64,000 bases of DNA from Alphaproteobacteria bacterium (GCA_019749915.1 JAIEPE010000003.1:33539-97538), one strand, 5' to 3'; counted from the first letter of the stretch, positions 1 to 9,479 are shown. Numbers and translations are program-made. The notes: generated by a model not told the origin, from the sequence alone.

Positions 1-469
1 CTTTTTTGTGACCGTACTTTTTACGTTCAACAACACGCGCATCTCTTGTAAGGAAACCTTCTTTCTTCAAGATAGTTCTTAATGCAGGTTCATAAAGTGT
101 CAGAGCTTTGCTGATACCATGACGAACAGCGCCGGCTTGACCAGAAAGGCCTCCTCCGGAAACGGTACAAACGACATCATACTGTTCTTGGCGATTTGCA
201 GTTACAAAGGGTTGATTGATCAACATACGCAAAACGGGACGTGCAAAGTAAACTGTATCTTCACGATTGTTCACTTTAATTTTTCCTTTGCCTGGTTTGA
301 TCCATACGCGGGCGATGGCATCTTTCCTTTTACCGGTAGCATAAGATCTCCCTTGAGCGTCAATTTTTGGCTCGGGAAGAGGAGCGTCCTTTGAAGGTGT
401 GACTCCTGTTGCAGCGGCTGCTTTTTCGGACACCGCAGACTTTAGTGTTTCAAGACTGACTTTATCCAT
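1..469 (-). CDS. rpsI: 30S ribosomal protein S9 (3' end cut by window edge)
   Basis: Small-subunit ribosomal protein S9, whose basic C-terminal tail reaches the P-site tRNA. Reading leftwards from the ATG at 467-469, about 156 codons are present. An N-terminal extension of about 40 residues rich in Ala, Pro and Lys precedes the conserved S9 core, which has the family motifs [29 protein letters not shown] and [14 protein letters not shown]. Only the last ten or so residues (usually ending SKR) lie outside the window. It starts 2 bases after the rplM stop, so the two form the classical rplM-rpsI operon with rplM first. Identification is secure; the N-terminal extension is typical of alphaproteobacterial S9. 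Confidence 0.97.
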   Translation of the reverse strand, partial: MDKVSLETLKSAVSEKAAAATGVTPSKDAPLPEPKIDAQGRSYATGKRKDAIARVWIKPGKGKIKVNNREDTVYFARPVLRMLINQPFVTANRQEQYDVVCTVSGGGLSGQAGAVRHGISKALTLYEPALRTILKKEGFLTRDARVVERKKYGHKK

Positions 470-471
470 GA

Positions 472-936
472 TCAGTCACTCCTTTTATTTTTAGGGTTCA
501 TTGAAGCTACATCCAAGGGCTGAGGCGTTTGAGCCTCATGGGGATGGGCGGGGCCAGCATAGATTTTTAAAGCACCCATTTGTTTGCGCCCTAAAGGACC
601 GCGGGTGATCATACGCTCAACGGCCTTGAAAACAACGCGCTCTGGATATTTTCCTTCCAAAAGCTGACTCATTGTTCTTTCTTTGATTCCACCAGGATGG
701 CCAGTGTGCCAATAAAACTTTTTATCCTTAAGTTTATTGCCCGTAAGACGTACTTTTTCTGCATTCACAATAATAATATTATCGCCGCAATCCATGTGAG
801 GAGTGAAAGTTGGCTTGTGCTTGCCGCGCAAATAGTTTGCAACAATAGAAGCTAAGCGTCCTAACACAAGATCCGTGGCATCAATAACATACCACTTCTT
901 ATCAATCTCACTGGCTTTCATTGAGTAGGTTTTCAT
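472..936 (-). CDS. rplM: 50S ribosomal protein L13
   Basis: Large-subunit protein L13, an early-assembling 23S rRNA binder. The 154-residue protein has the expected length and the family landmarks: [18 protein letters not shown] near residues 14-31, [17 protein letters not shown] around 36-52, [11 protein letters not shown] in the middle and [17 protein letters not shown] near residues 100-117. The start ATG at 934-936 follows an AGGTGAAGG-type ribosome binding site. It is first in a two-gene operon with rpsI, the stop lying 2 bases from the rpsI start. Nothing unusual is seen. Confidence 0.98.
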   Translation of the reverse strand: MKTYSMKASEIDKKWYVIDATDLVLGRLASIVANYLRGKHKPTFTPHMDCGDNIIIVNAEKVRLTGNKLKDKKFYWHTGHPGGIKERTMSQLLEGKYPERVVFKAVERMITRGPLGRKQMGALKIYAGPAHPHEAQTPQPLDVASMNPKNKRSD

Positions 937-1062
937 TTTCCTTCACCTCTAATTTAAAGTCCAATGAAGGGTTAATAATCTGCAACCGTCAAAATGTCAA
1001 GGGAATTTAATGAAAAACGAGTGTGGTATTATATTACCCCATGGGAGAGTGGGACATTTGAC

Positions 1063-1139
1063 TGGTCGGAGCGGCGGGATTTGAACCCACGACCCCCACA
1101 CCCCCAGCGTGGTGCGCTACCAGCCTGCGCTACGCTCCG
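1063..1139 (-). tRNA. tRNA-Pro (anticodon GGG)
   Basis: Read on the minus strand this folds into a full cloverleaf: acceptor stem CGGAGCG/CGCTCCG, D-arm with GCGC stems, anticodon stem CCACG/TGTGG with loop CTGGGGG giving anticodon GGG, a T-arm with GGTTCAAATC, discriminator A at 1066 and an encoded CCA at 1063-1065. It is monocistronic between rplM and a secreted-protein gene. Confidence 0.95.
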
Positions 1140-1224
1140 AACAGGGAGACTATAGACAGACTAAGAGGATGAAGCAATAAAGAATTTCAAAGAGTATAGG
1201 TCATTGCCTGCACGGTGATGTGAA

Positions 1225-1248
1225 AGTAGGGGGCGTAAGCCCCCTACT
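1225..1248 (-). terminator. GC-rich hairpin, possible terminator of the 1311-1853 gene
   Basis: A perfect 10-bp stem (AGTAGGGGGC / GCCCCCTACT) closes on a GTAA loop about 60 bases past the stop of the minus-strand gene at 1311. No clear T-run follows on the minus strand, so termination is uncertain. A similar run-of-G/run-of-C hairpin occurs at 19622-19641. Confidence 0.4.
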
Positions 1249-1310
1249 CGATCACTGTTAAATTAAAAATTTGGAGTTTTCGCTCCAGGAGATCCTATTC
1301 CCACCTAGGA

Positions 1311-1853
1311 TTAGAGCGTAACTATACTTAGAAACAAATCAATTGAATTCCCATTTACGGTTAAAGTAGCCTTTCGTTTGCTGGGGGACCCTGGGATTTT
1401 TTCAAAAAGCACACTTGCATCTATATAATAATTCATTAAAAGAGTGTAGTTTTGTTCAGAAAGCGGCGCAGATGCATCTGCAGAAGAGCTTATGCTATAA
1501 TACGTCTCTCCCAATACAATACCCTCTTCAGGGCTTTTGGGAGTCAAACCGATAGAATAACGCTTTTCTCTGGTAACGGTATTCTCAAGAAAATCAACAT
1601 ACGTATCAACTAACGTATAACTTGAATGTTTTAATAATCCTTCAGATGGATTCTTTGCAGCTTTAAATATATCATGTGGCGCTGTCCCTAGTATTTCTGG
1701 ATAAACAGGTATTTCAGATACTACAGGGGGTACAGGTGCCACTTGTATAGATGGCCCCTCATCATCATCATCATCATTGGTTTGCTTTGCAAACGCAGTA
1801 GAACAATGCAGCATTGATGAAGAAAGCAAAAGAGATAACAATAATTTTTTCAT
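1311..1853 (-). CDS. Secreted protein of unknown function with poly-Asp tract
   Basis: Not recognised. The 180-residue product begins with a clear Sec signal peptide (Lys-Lys, hydrophobic residues about 3-15, likely cleavage after AFA at about residue 22). The mature N-terminus carries an acidic run of five Asp and a Pro/Val-rich stretch. The rest is predicted mainly beta/coil with no cysteine or motif that I can name. A reasonable AGGAG-like site (AAGGAGC on the minus strand) precedes the ATG at 1853. It stands alone between tRNA-Pro and the ABC binding protein. An acidic mature start after an AxA site recurs in other secreted proteins in this window (25544, 41914), suggesting a lineage-specific secreted class. 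Confidence 0.7.
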   Translation of the reverse strand: MKKLLLSLLLSSSMLHCSTAFAKQTNDDDDDEGPSIQVAPVPPVVSEIPVYPEILGTAPHDIFKAAKNPSEGLLKHSSYTLVDTYVDFLENTVTREKRYSIGLTPKSPEEGIVLGETYYSISSSADASAPLSEQNYTLLMNYYIDASVLFEKIPGSPSKRKATLTVNGNSIDLFLSIVTL

Positions 1854-1940
1854 AATAAGCTCCTTAAAAAATTTACATCTTTACATTACTTTTGCATTTT
1901 ATATTTTGTCAAGCGCTTTATAATTCATCTGTATTTATAA

Positions 1941-1970
1941 AATACCCCGTCGGTAAACCGACGAGGTATT
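1941..1970 (-). terminator. Rho-independent-type hairpin after the ABC binding protein gene
   Basis: Inverted repeat AATACC..GTCGGT / ACCGAC..GGTATT with one internal mismatch begins 9 bases after the stop of the minus-strand gene at 1980. An AT-rich run follows it on the minus strand. Confidence 0.6.
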
Positions 1971-1979
1971 AAATATCCT

Positions 1980-2897
1980 TCAAATTTCTTTATTAATATA
2001 CTCCTCTGTTTTCTGGGGGAGTTCAACGGGGGGAAGCGGTTTATCAGGATTTTTTAAAATAAAATCCACCATCCGCGCCGTTTGACGTCCTACCTCACGC
2101 TGATCAGGACCAAGGGCCGCAAGAGCTCCTTGATCAGCAATATCGATATCGCTGACAAAAGCAGGAATACCACAGGCTTGCGCTGCTTTCACCACACTTT
2201 TAAAGGCACTCAAGGCCGTGCTATCGTTGTTAACGAATACCGCATCCACTTTGTCACAAAGGCTGCGCGTTGCTGTCATCACGTCACTTGTTTTAGAAGC
2301 TACCGCCATCATCAAAGTCAAATCAAAGGAAGGCGCCGCTTTTTCCATCATGGCATTTAATGCTATAGAGTTCGCTTCCCCAGGGTTATAAATAATCCCC
2401 AAGGTTTTCAGGGTGGGGAGAACACGTTTAAAGAGCTTGAATTGCGACTCAACGGACACAAAATTAGACACACCCGTGACAGGTTTCCCTGGGTCCTCCA
2501 AACTGGTGACGAGCTTTGCGCCGATGGGGTCGGTCACCGAACTAAAGACCACAGGAATATCTGTATCTTTCGTTGCAGCCATGGCGGCTTGAGCTGCAAT
2601 TGTGGCTATCCCTATAATCACATCCGGCTTATCTGACATGAATTTTTGAGCGATTTGAGCCGCCAAAGTAGGGTTTCCTTGAGCAGATTGGAACTCTATA
2701 ATAAGATTGTCTCCTTCTCGATACCCCAGTTTATTCAACTCTTCGAGAAAACCTTCTCGCGTGACATCTAAGGCAGGGTGTTCAACAAGTTGAAGAATGG
2801 AAATTTTTGTGGGAGAACTTTGAGCAGAAGAAAAGGAGAGTAAGAAAAATACAAAAGTGAGTTTTATAAGTTGAAATAAATTTTTATAGTATAACAT
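1980..2897 (-). CDS. ABC-type substrate-binding protein (ABC_sub_bind / COG2984 family)
   Basis: Periplasmic solute-binding protein of the COG2984 (TrpX-like) family. It is 305 residues, the normal length, with a signal peptide in the first about 28 residues. The two-lobed Rossmann-like fold is suggested by the lobe-1 pattern (GFLEELNKLGYREGDN about residues 48-63, KPDVIIGIATIAAQAA about 89-104) and by VVFSSVTDPIGAKLV, a family hallmark, near residues 116-130. Family members bind amino acids or similar small ligands and usually sit beside a permease and an ATPase gene. Neither is present here: the gene is flanked by terminators or non-transport genes. It may work with a transporter encoded elsewhere, or be an orphan. 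Confidence 0.85.
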   Translation of the reverse strand: MLYYKNLFQLIKLTFVFFLLSFSSAQSSPTKISILQLVEHPALDVTREGFLEELNKLGYREGDNLIIEFQSAQGNPTLAAQIAQKFMSDKPDVIIGIATIAAQAAMAATKDTDIPVVFSSVTDPIGAKLVTSLEDPGKPVTGVSNFVSVESQFKLFKRVLPTLKTLGIIYNPGEANSIALNAMMEKAAPSFDLTLMMAVASKTSDVMTATRSLCDKVDAVFVNNDSTALSAFKSVVKAAQACGIPAFVSDIDIADQGALAALGPDQREVGRQTARMVDFILKNPDKPLPPVELPQKTEEYINKEI

Positions 2898-3176
2898 TTT
2901 AAGGTCCTCATTCGTTTAAGTCGTTGAATTATTTCAGCAAATAAAAAGTTTTTATGATGATGGTGATGCATAATCAGTCTCCATTGATTGAGTTGCCCCC
3001 TTTCACCATGAAAGGGATGCTTAAGCTTATTCACTTTAAATGAAAAAAGGAAGGAGAAATTTGGATTTTTAGTAACTCTCGACCAAGAACTTTTATATAA
3101 CTATTATGTAACTTGATAATTTATTTTAAATTTTCTAATATATAAATTGATTAAAATTTTTAATATGGATGTAACT

Positions 3177-3542
3177 ATGACAAAAAAATTAATGTTTGTT
3201 CTACTGATGTCTGGAGTCGTACTCTTTTCTATGGGAACTTATGCTATGGATGGTGAAAGAGAAATGCCTGGAAGTTCAATTTCTAGGCCAGTTTCATCCG
3301 CCCTTGTTACTAAAATAGAGTTAACACCAGAAGAAAAAAACTTAATAATAGAACATGACAAGAGGACTGCAGAGCGGGAGCATCTCGCGCTAAAGCCCCC
3401 TAGCTGGGTTGAATGGCAATCGCGTACACCAGAGGGAGTTCAAAAAATGAAAGAAAGGGCGGCCCTAATACGGGAATATGGCGATCGTATTCAGTTTAAT
3501 CTAGAAGAAAACCCTGACACGATCTTGCCTCGTTTTAAATAA
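3177..3542 (+). CDS. Small secreted protein, unknown function
   Basis: Not recognised. The preferred ATG at 3177 gives about 121 residues beginning with a Sec signal peptide (MTKKLMF, hydrophobic core, cleavage probably after TYA before MDG). Upstream in-frame starts at 3147 (TTG) and 3165 (ATG) would only add residues ahead of the signal peptide. The mature part is charged and helix-prone (Glu/Lys/Arg-rich), with a Pro-Ser-rich stretch near residues 30-40 and no motif I can name. The cleavage context (YA followed by MD or MA) recurs in the secreted proteins at 25544 and 26870. It is monocistronic and closed by a strong terminator. Confidence 0.65.
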   Translation: MTKKLMFVLLMSGVVLFSMGTYAMDGEREMPGSSISRPVSSALVTKIELTPEEKNLIIEHDKRTAEREHLALKPPSWVEWQSRTPEGVQKMKERAALIREYGDRIQFNLEENPDTILPRFK

Positions 3543-3560
3543 ATCAATTTTGCATTCATT

Positions 3561-3600
3561 AAACACCCTGTTGGCTTTTACCGCAGGGTGTTTTCTTTTT
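3561..3600 (+). terminator. Strong rho-independent terminator
   Basis: A 10-bp stem AAACACCCTG (3561-3570) / CAGGGTGTTT (3584-3593) is followed by TTCTTTTT, 20 bases after the stop of the 3177-3542 gene. Confidence 0.9.
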
Positions 3601-3909
3601 AGTACGCTACTTCATAGCTATTTTCTCGGAAATTCTTAATTAGCCATATGAGGCCATTTCTTTGACTTTTTCTTTTCATGATGAGATTATTGGAAGTGGA
3701 GAAAGTGAACACTTTTTACCTAGAGGGTTCTCACAAGAGGCGCTCACATGGGCAGGAGACGAGTGATCATGGACTCCCTTAGAGGTAGAGCCTGAGGAAG
3801 GTGAAATCGAATGAGAAGATTTGAAACTAGCTAGAATCTTCGAGGGATCCTACCGATCTTTATCTTTAAGTAAAACTGCCGCCCATAAGGTTAAGCTGTC
3901 CCGGGACAC
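3601..3909. other. Gene-free stretch, possible decayed element
   Basis: About 300 bases without a convincing ORF on either strand. Short open pieces are interrupted in all frames, as in a decayed gene. At its right end, directly after the stop of the flavin reductase gene, lies a perfect 12-bp palindrome TGTCCCGGGACA (3897-3908). No transposase motif could be reconstructed. Confidence 0.4.
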
Positions 3910-4416
3910 TTAATTGATTTTTGAAGAAAGAGTTAGATCTCCCGTTGTATGATACTTTCCCCGTTGTCGAATAAGGGGAAAGTGATCGGGACTTGCTGTC
4001 AGATCAATCACTTTACCCACGATGATGTCGTGGTCGCCTCCATCATAGACAGCACTTTTTTCACAGATAATATGGCCCATAGTTTCACCTATAAGAAGAC
4101 AACCGGATTTTTCATGAAGTGAAGTTGAAATTTCCTCCAACTTTAAGGGAGTATGGTTGGCAAACCCTTCGGAAAGGTGAACTTGGTCTTTATTAAGGAT
4201 ATTCACAATAAAATAAGAAGAGTCCTTAAAAGTCGGATGAGTTCTGGATTTGCGTGATAGACAAAACAGAATTTGTGGCGGCGTTAAGGAAACAGAGGTA
4301 AAGGAGCTGATAGTAATGCCAATATGTCCTTTTGACTCATTCCAGGTCGTCACCACCGTTACCCCTGTGGGAAAAAGGCCGAGTGTTTTGCGAAACTGAT
4401 CATCCGTAATATTCAT
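3910..4416 (-). CDS. Flavin reductase-like, FMN-binding protein
   Basis: Member of the flavin reductase domain family (HpaC/PheA2-like, PF01613), which uses NAD(P)H to reduce FMN or FAD, often for a partner monooxygenase. The 168-residue length is typical. Family landmarks include FRKTLGLFPTGVTVVTT at residues 8-24, the SSFTSVSLTPPQILFCLSR flavin-contact region near residues 37-55, and the late GGDHDIIVGKVI motif (about 125-136) containing the conserved Gly-Asp-His. No monooxygenase gene is nearby, so the partner is unknown. It is divergent from transketolase across a short promoter region (4417-4554). Confidence 0.85.
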   Translation of the reverse strand: MNITDDQFRKTLGLFPTGVTVVTTWNESKGHIGITISSFTSVSLTPPQILFCLSRKSRTHPTFKDSSYFIVNILNKDQVHLSEGFANHTPLKLEEISTSLHEKSGCLLIGETMGHIICEKSAVYDGGDHDIIVGKVIDLTASPDHFPLIRQRGKYHTTGDLTLSSKIN

Positions 4417-4554
4417 GCCCTTCTTTTAAGGGAAAAAAGAGCTTGTGAAAACTATTAAATGAAAAGGTTCACTTTTTCTTTGCGCTTCCCTGTTGACGTG
4501 CGTTTCAGAGAAAGGCATCCTGCAAAGATGAATCAACAAATCAATAGAGTTTAC

Positions 4555-6537
4555 ATGAACGAAAATTCCTCTGCCGTGTCTTTAGAGATGATGGCTAGTG
4601 CCATCCGTACCCTTTCAATGGATGCTGTAGAACGCGCGAAATCAGGTCACCCAGGAATGCCCATGGGAATGGCTGATGTGGCCACCGTTCTTTTTACAAA
4701 ATATTTGAAATTTGATGCTGCCTCCCCTCATTGGCCTGATCGGGATCGCTTTGTCCTGTCTGCAGGTCATGGGTCCATGTTGCTTTACTCCCTCCTTTAT
4801 TTAACGGGCTATCAGGATATGACCCTTGAGGAGCTCAAGAACTTTCGTCAATGGGACAGCCGAACGGCAGGACACCCTGAATATGGTTTTGCTGCTGGTA
4901 TTGAGACCACCACTGGCCCCTTGGGCCAAGGTCTTGGAAATGCTGTTGGTATGGCGATGGCTGAGAAAATGCTGAAAGCTGGGTTTGGAAAAGAACTTGT
5001 TGACCATAAAACCTATGTGATTGTTGGAGATGGTTGCCTGATGGAGGGGATTTCCCATGAAGCCATTTCAATGGCGGGCCATTTGCAATTGGATAACCTT
5101 GTGGTTTTGTTTGATGACAACCACATCTCCATCGATGGCTCGACGGATCTTTCTGTCTCCGACGATCAATTGGCGCGCTTTAAAGCCTCTGGCTGGGATA
5201 CCATGGCCATTGATGGGCATAACTTCAAAGAAATTGATGAAGCCCTTGCCAAAGCTCAATCAGCCACAAAACCTTTCCTCATTGCTTGCAAAACAAAAAT
5301 TGCTCAAGGGTCTCCCCATAAAGCAGGAACATCAGCCGCCCACGGCTCTCCCTTAGGGGAAGAAGAAATTAAGGCCACACGGGAAAACATTGGATGGCCT
5401 TATCCTCCCTTTGAGATTCCTGAACCCCTTCTTTCAACTTGGCGACAAGCAGGAAAGCGTCATCAATCAACCGTCAATGATTGGACAGAGCGTCTTGCCA
5501 AAAGTGAGAAGAAAGCCGAATTTGAACGGCGTCTCCAAGGCACCTTGCCTCAAGGATGGACGGCTCCCCTTAAAGAGCTTTGTAAAAAATTTGTGGCCGA
5601 AAAAACAGCTGTTGCGACGCGTCAATCGTCTCAAATGGTGTTGGATGTAATTTCTCCCAAACTTCCCGAATTAGTGGGAGGATCGGCGGACCTTACAGGA
5701 TCAAACAATACAAAAGCCAAAGATATGATTGGGATTGAACCCCATAACTTTGGAGGCCGCTATATTTATTACGGTGTGCGTGAACATGGCATGGCAGCAG
5801 CGATGAACGGAATCGCTCTTCATGGCGGATTTATCCCCTATGGAGGTACCTTCTTAACTTTCACCGATTATTGTCGTCCATCCATCCGCCTTTCTGCATT
5901 AATGGGAATTCGGGTTGTTTATGTGATGACTCACGATTCCATTGGCCTTGGCGAAGACGGCCCTACCCACCAACCTATTGAACATCTGGCTTCCTTAAGA
6001 GCCATTCCAAACCTTCAAGTTTTTCGCCCTTGTGATGCGGTGGAAGTCGCTGAATGTTGGCAGCTTTCCCTTGAATCAAAAACCTCTCCCTCCATCCTGG
6101 CTTTGACGCGCCAAAAGCTTCCTCTTTTACGGGAAGATGTTTCAGAAAACTTTTCCGCCCGTGGTGCATATGTTTTAAAACCATCCTCGGGGCCTCGAAA
6201 AGTCACTCTGTTGGCCACCGGCTCTGAAGTAGAAATTGCCCTTAAAGCTCAAGGTCTTTTAGAAGCAAAAGGAATACCGACGGCTGTTGTTTCCATGCCT
6301 TGTTGGGAGTTATTTGATAAACAAGATCAAACTTATAAAAATGAGGTTTTAGGCGTAAATACATTTCGTCTGGCCATTGAAGCCGCTTCTCCCTTTGGAT
6401 GGGAAAAGTACGTGAGAGACAATGGGGCCATCGTGGGTCTTGATCATTTTGGCGCATCAGCGCCTCAGGAAATCTTGTATGAAAAGTTTGGCCTGACCGC
6501 TGAGCATATTGTTAACATTATTGAAGGAAAAGAATGA
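4555..6537 (+). CDS. tkt: Transketolase
   Basis: Thiamine-diphosphate enzyme of the pentose phosphate pathway that transfers two-carbon ketol units between sugar phosphates. From the ATG at 4555 it has about 660 residues, the normal size. Visible signatures are [20 protein letters not shown] near the N-terminus, [15 protein letters not shown], the TPP motif [13 protein letters not shown] with downstream NHISIDG, and in the Pyr domain [15 protein letters not shown] with the catalytic Glu, then [18 protein letters not shown]. The frame is open further upstream (ATGs at 4459 and 4528), but family alignment begins at the MNENSS start and leaves room for a promoter. Its stop overlaps the GAPDH start, so the two are co-transcribed. 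Confidence 0.97.
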   Translation: MNENSSAVSLEMMASAIRTLSMDAVERAKSGHPGMPMGMADVATVLFTKYLKFDAASPHWPDRDRFVLSAGHGSMLLYSLLYLTGYQDMTLEELKNFRQWDSRTAGHPEYGFAAGIETTTGPLGQGLGNAVGMAMAEKMLKAGFGKELVDHKTYVIVGDGCLMEGISHEAISMAGHLQLDNLVVLFDDNHISIDGSTDLSVSDDQLARFKASGWDTMAIDGHNFKEIDEALAKAQSATKPFLIACKTKIAQGSPHKAGTSAAHGSPLGEEEIKATRENIGWPYPPFEIPEPLLSTWRQAGKRHQSTVNDWTERLAKSEKKAEFERRLQGTLPQGWTAPLKELCKKFVAEKTAVATRQSSQMVLDVISPKLPELVGGSADLTGSNNTKAKDMIGIEPHNFGGRYIYYGVREHGMAAAMNGIALHGGFIPYGGTFLTFTDYCRPSIRLSALMGIRVVYVMTHDSIGLGEDGPTHQPIEHLASLRAIPNLQVFRPCDAVEVAECWQLSLESKTSPSILALTRQKLPLLREDVSENFSARGAYVLKPSSGPRKVTLLATGSEVEIALKAQGLLEAKGIPTAVVSMPCWELFDKQDQTYKNEVLGVNTFRLAIEAASPFGWEKYVRDNGAIVGLDHFGASAPQEILYEKFGLTAEHIVNIIEGKE

Positions 6538-7541
6538 TGACATGCAAAGTTGCTATTAATGGATTTGGCCGTATTGGGCGCCTTATTCTTAGAGCTATTA
6601 TGGAAAATCGCCGCTCTGACATTGAAGTTGTAGCCATCAATGATTTGGGATCCATTGCAGATAATGCTCATCTTTTTAAGTATGATTCTGTCCATGGCGC
6701 TTTTCCCGGCACGGTGGAAGCCGTTGAAGATGGCCTTAAAATCAATGGGCATCACATTAAAGTATTTGCTATTCCCGACCCCGCTCAACTCCCCTGGAAG
6801 GACGTAAATATTGATGTGGCCATGGAATGTTCTGGGCGCTTTACAAAGCGTGAAGATGCGGCAAAGCACCTCTCTGCCGGCGCTAAAAAAGTTTTGATTT
6901 CAGCTCCTGCAGAAGGTGCTGATTTAACCGTTGTTTGGGGGGTTAATAATAAGGAATTAAAGCCAGAACATAAAGTTGTCTCCAATGCGTCCTGTACCAC
7001 CAACTGTTTAGCGCCAGTTGCTTATGTTCTTAATAAAGCCATAGGTATCAAACACGGCTTCATGACAACCATTCATTCTTATACGGGCGACCAACGGCTG
7101 GTGGATACGATTCATCCAGACCTTCGCCGTGCTCGTGCAGCGGCTGTCTCCCTTATTCCTGCCTCTACGGGGGCTGCAAAGGCCGTGGGACTTGTTTTAC
7201 CGGAACTTAAGGGAAAGTTGGATGGCACTGCCGTTCGTGTTCCAACGCCAAATGTCTCCCTTGTAGATTTAAACTTTACAGCAGGACGGCCTACAACTAA
7301 GGAAGAAATTAATGGCCTGATGGCAGGGGCCGCTGAAGGGGAGCTTCAAGGCATTTTGGCTGTGAATGATGAACCCTTGGTGTCCGTTGATTTTAATCAT
7401 AATCCTGCCAGCTCTATTTTTGACCTAAGGGAAACCCACGTGGTGGATGGCACTTTCTGCCGCATCTTGTCCTGGTACGATAACGAGTGGGGCTTTTCCA
7501 ACCGTATGGCCGATACAGCAGTTGCGATGAGTGAGCTTTAG
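6534..7541 (+). CDS. gap: Glyceraldehyde-3-phosphate dehydrogenase
   Basis: Glycolytic enzyme oxidising glyceraldehyde-3-phosphate with NAD and phosphate. It has 335 residues, the standard length. The NAD-binding motif INGFGRIGR is at residues 8-16, SNASCTTNC with catalytic Cys154 at about 150-158, and the catalytic His in [10 protein letters not shown] at about 178-187. [12 protein letters not shown] lies near the C-terminus. The start ATG overlaps the transketolase stop (ATGATGA), giving translational coupling; a second ATG at 6537 is an equally possible start. The pairing of tkt with gap is common in alphaproteobacteria. E4P dehydrogenase is a less likely alternative given this context. 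Confidence 0.96.
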   Translation: MMTCKVAINGFGRIGRLILRAIMENRRSDIEVVAINDLGSIADNAHLFKYDSVHGAFPGTVEAVEDGLKINGHHIKVFAIPDPAQLPWKDVNIDVAMECSGRFTKREDAAKHLSAGAKKVLISAPAEGADLTVVWGVNNKELKPEHKVVSNASCTTNCLAPVAYVLNKAIGIKHGFMTTIHSYTGDQRLVDTIHPDLRRARAAAVSLIPASTGAAKAVGLVLPELKGKLDGTAVRVPTPNVSLVDLNFTAGRPTTKEEINGLMAGAAEGELQGILAVNDEPLVSVDFNHNPASSIFDLRETHVVDGTFCRILSWYDNEWGFSNRMADTAVAMSEL

Positions 7542-7568
7542 GGAAAGATTTATATTCTCATACTAAGA

Positions 7569-8321
7569 TCAGATATTCTGCCCCACATAGACGATGCCCT
7601 TGGGATTTTGAGAAAAATTCACGTCATAGAGCTCAACGTTCTTAAATCCGGCTTTTTCAAGAAAATACACCATTTCATACCGGTAATACCAATTCACATA
7701 AAGCTCTTCTTCCTCGGATTGGATGGTTTTTACTTGATGGATCTTTTTGTAGAAATTTTTAGATTTGATAAATTGGTAAAACTTATCGGCGTGACTAACT
7801 GAACGCAGGTGAATTTTTGTATGAGAATTTTTCTCAACTTCCCGTTCTTCTTCCTCATATTCATTGTTTTCATAAAGAGCCTCCCACGGAATGAAAGTCT
7901 CTATAAAAATCTGTCCTCCTGGGTTCAAAAATGTCTTCATTTTTGTAAGGACCTTAAGAGCTGTCTCTCGTGGATGAAGGAGTTGAAAAGATCCAATGGC
8001 AATAATGATGGCATCATACTGATGAGGAAGATCAATTTTCTCAATGTCTTGTTCATAAAGGGTTGAGGTGAGATTTTCTTCTTTCAATCGTTCTTGGCAG
8101 TGAGCCAGCATTTCTGAAGAGTAATCCAAACCACCAACCTTTAACCCTACCTTTAAGAGAGGAATAAGCAAACGTCCCGATCCACACATAGCCTCAAGGA
8201 CTGTTTTATTGCCCAGCTTTTCCTTGTAAAAATTGACTTCTTCACCAGAGGCTAAGGGTTTTGTCAAATCATAAAACTCTGTACAAAGGGATTTATAGGC
8301 TCGGGCTTCTTCTTTACTCAT
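7569..8321 (-). CDS. Class I SAM-dependent methyltransferase, substrate unknown
   Basis: The 250-residue protein has a Rossmann-type SAM-binding core: motif I VLEAMCGSGRLLIPLL at about residues 40-55, the acidic end of strand 2 in GGLDYSSEMLAHCQERL (about 63-79), motif II around YDAIIIAIGSFQLL (about 104-117) and a post-motif loop LNPGGQIFIETF. The C-terminal part (WYYRYEMVYFLEKAGFKNVELYDVN) resembles small-molecule methyltransferases of the Methyltransf_25 type. Substrate cannot be inferred. It converges on gap with 27 bases between stops and is monocistronic. Confidence 0.85.
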   Translation of the reverse strand: MSKEEARAYKSLCTEFYDLTKPLASGEEVNFYKEKLGNKTVLEAMCGSGRLLIPLLKVGLKVGGLDYSSEMLAHCQERLKEENLTSTLYEQDIEKIDLPHQYDAIIIAIGSFQLLHPRETALKVLTKMKTFLNPGGQIFIETFIPWEALYENNEYEEEEREVEKNSHTKIHLRSVSHADKFYQFIKSKNFYKKIHQVKTIQSEEEELYVNWYYRYEMVYFLEKAGFKNVELYDVNFSQNPKGIVYVGQNI

Positions 8322-8578
8322 GCTGATTGCTTTCCTGTGCTTAATTCATAAAGGTTCTATCTCATAAACATGATTGATTCAACAAAACAACCATTTCAAG
8401 GTTATCCGGTTGGTTTTATCCGTTGCGTAGGTTCCGTTTATATCTAAACCGCACTTCACAGGTAGTATCACCAAAATTTATACAGGATTGAGGGGATCAA
8501 ATTAAATATTTTAAAAAACCTCTTGCCCCTGACCTTACGTCATCATCTACTTCTAATTACTATGGTTATCAATTTTCA
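8322..8578. other. Intergenic region between methyltransferase and ygfZ
   Basis: About 250 bases without a supported gene. It holds the divergent promoter region; the only structured signal is the twin repeat that follows at 8579-8629. Confidence 0.4.
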
Positions 8579-8629
8579 AACTTTTAGGGAGTATACTCCT
8601 AGAAAAGACAACTTTTAGGGAGTATACTC
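8579..8629 (+). promoter_or_regulatory. Twin palindromic operator-like repeat upstream of ygfZ
   Basis: Two identical 20-base copies of AACTTTTAGGGAGTATACTC lie at 8579-8598 and 8610-8629, exactly 31 bases apart (about three helical turns). Each contains the perfect palindrome GAGTATACTC; in the first copy it extends to GGAGTATACTCC. They end 43 bases before the chosen ygfZ start. This looks like a dimeric repressor or activator site pair. Alternatively TATACT could serve as a duplicated -10 element. The binding protein is unknown. Confidence 0.6.
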
Positions 8630-8672
8630 TGGATAAGTTTTGATGTTAAAGGCCATAAGTGAGAGAAAATCT

Positions 8673-9479
8673 ATGTTTATTGCTGAACTTCCTCATCGTG
8701 GGGTCATTGAAATTGAGGGCGAAGATAAAGCGGCCTTCCTTCAGGGGCTGATTTCCAATGATATAAGCCTTGTCACAGCTACTCAGGCGATCTATGCCGC
8801 CCTCCTCACGCCGCAAGGACGGTTTTTGTTTGATTTCTTTATCATAGAAAAAGACGGAACATTTTTTCTGGACGTTGAGTCGGTGCGCCATGAAGAGCTT
8901 CTCAAAAAACTGAACCTCTTTAAACTGCGCTCAAAGGTAACATTAAAGATGCGACCTGATTTAAAGGTATATGCTCTCTGGGGGGAGGAAAATCTTCCCA
9001 TGGAAGCTTATCCAGACCCACGATTAAAAACCCTTGGCGCACGTCTTATAGGACAGACGGATCCCAATGCCTCAGCAGAGGAGTATGACCTTCACCGCTT
9101 GAAGTTAGGTGTTCCTGAAGGAGGGATTGATCTGCTTCCCGAAAAAGCGATTTTGCTGGAATCCGGCCTTGATGAACTCAATGCCATCAGCTGGACTAAA
9201 GGATGCTATATGGGGCAAGAGCTGACAGCCCGTACAAAATACCGCGGTCTTGTTCGGAAACGTCTTTTCCCTGTTAAGATAGAGGGGGGTTCTCCAGAAA
9301 ATGGAGCTGAGGTTCTCCTTGGAGACACCCCTGTGGGTGAAATGCGCTCAAGCCGTAATAGTTATGGCTTGGCTTTGTTGCGTATTGAGGCTGCAAAAAG
9401 TGGCGACTCTCTTACTTGTGGAGAGGCCAGTCTTAAACCCTACATTCCCGATTGGATGGTTGTTGAAGAGCCATCCTGA
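8673..9479 (+). CDS. ygfZ: Folate-binding protein YgfZ (IBA57-like)
   Basis: GcvT-fold, tetrahydrofolate-dependent protein that helps assemble or repair [4Fe-4S] clusters. The signature KGCYMGQELTARTKYRG, with its conserved Cys and Gln-Glu, is near the middle-to-end region, and the N-terminal FLQGLISNDI motif is present. The ATG at 8673 (MFIAELPHRG) follows GAGAGA at good spacing and matches where family members begin; an ATG at 8643 would add ten non-conserved residues. About 268 residues. The gene is preceded by a twin palindromic element and overlaps the 3' end of cdd convergently by 40 bases. Confidence 0.93.
   Translation: MFIAELPHRGVIEIEGEDKAAFLQGLISNDISLVTATQAIYAALLTPQGRFLFDFFIIEKDGTFFLDVESVRHEELLKKLNLFKLRSKVTLKMRPDLKVYALWGEENLPMEAYPDPRLKTLGARLIGQTDPNASAEEYDLHRLKLGVPEGGIDLLPEKAILLESGLDELNAISWTKGCYMGQELTARTKYRGLVRKRLFPVKIEGGSPENGAEVLLGDTPVGEMRSSRNSYGLALLRIEAAKSGDSLTCGEASLKPYIPDWMVVEEPS

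Noticed and set aside
1225..1290. Riboswitch-like tandem hairpins after the 1311-1853 gene
   Set aside because: They lie downstream of a stop on the coding strand and upstream of a tRNA; simple terminator or processing hairpins explain them better.
6465..6869. 134-codon minus-strand ORF over the tkt/gap junction
   Set aside because: Antisense shadow of two well-conserved enzymes; no ribosome site or recognised motif.
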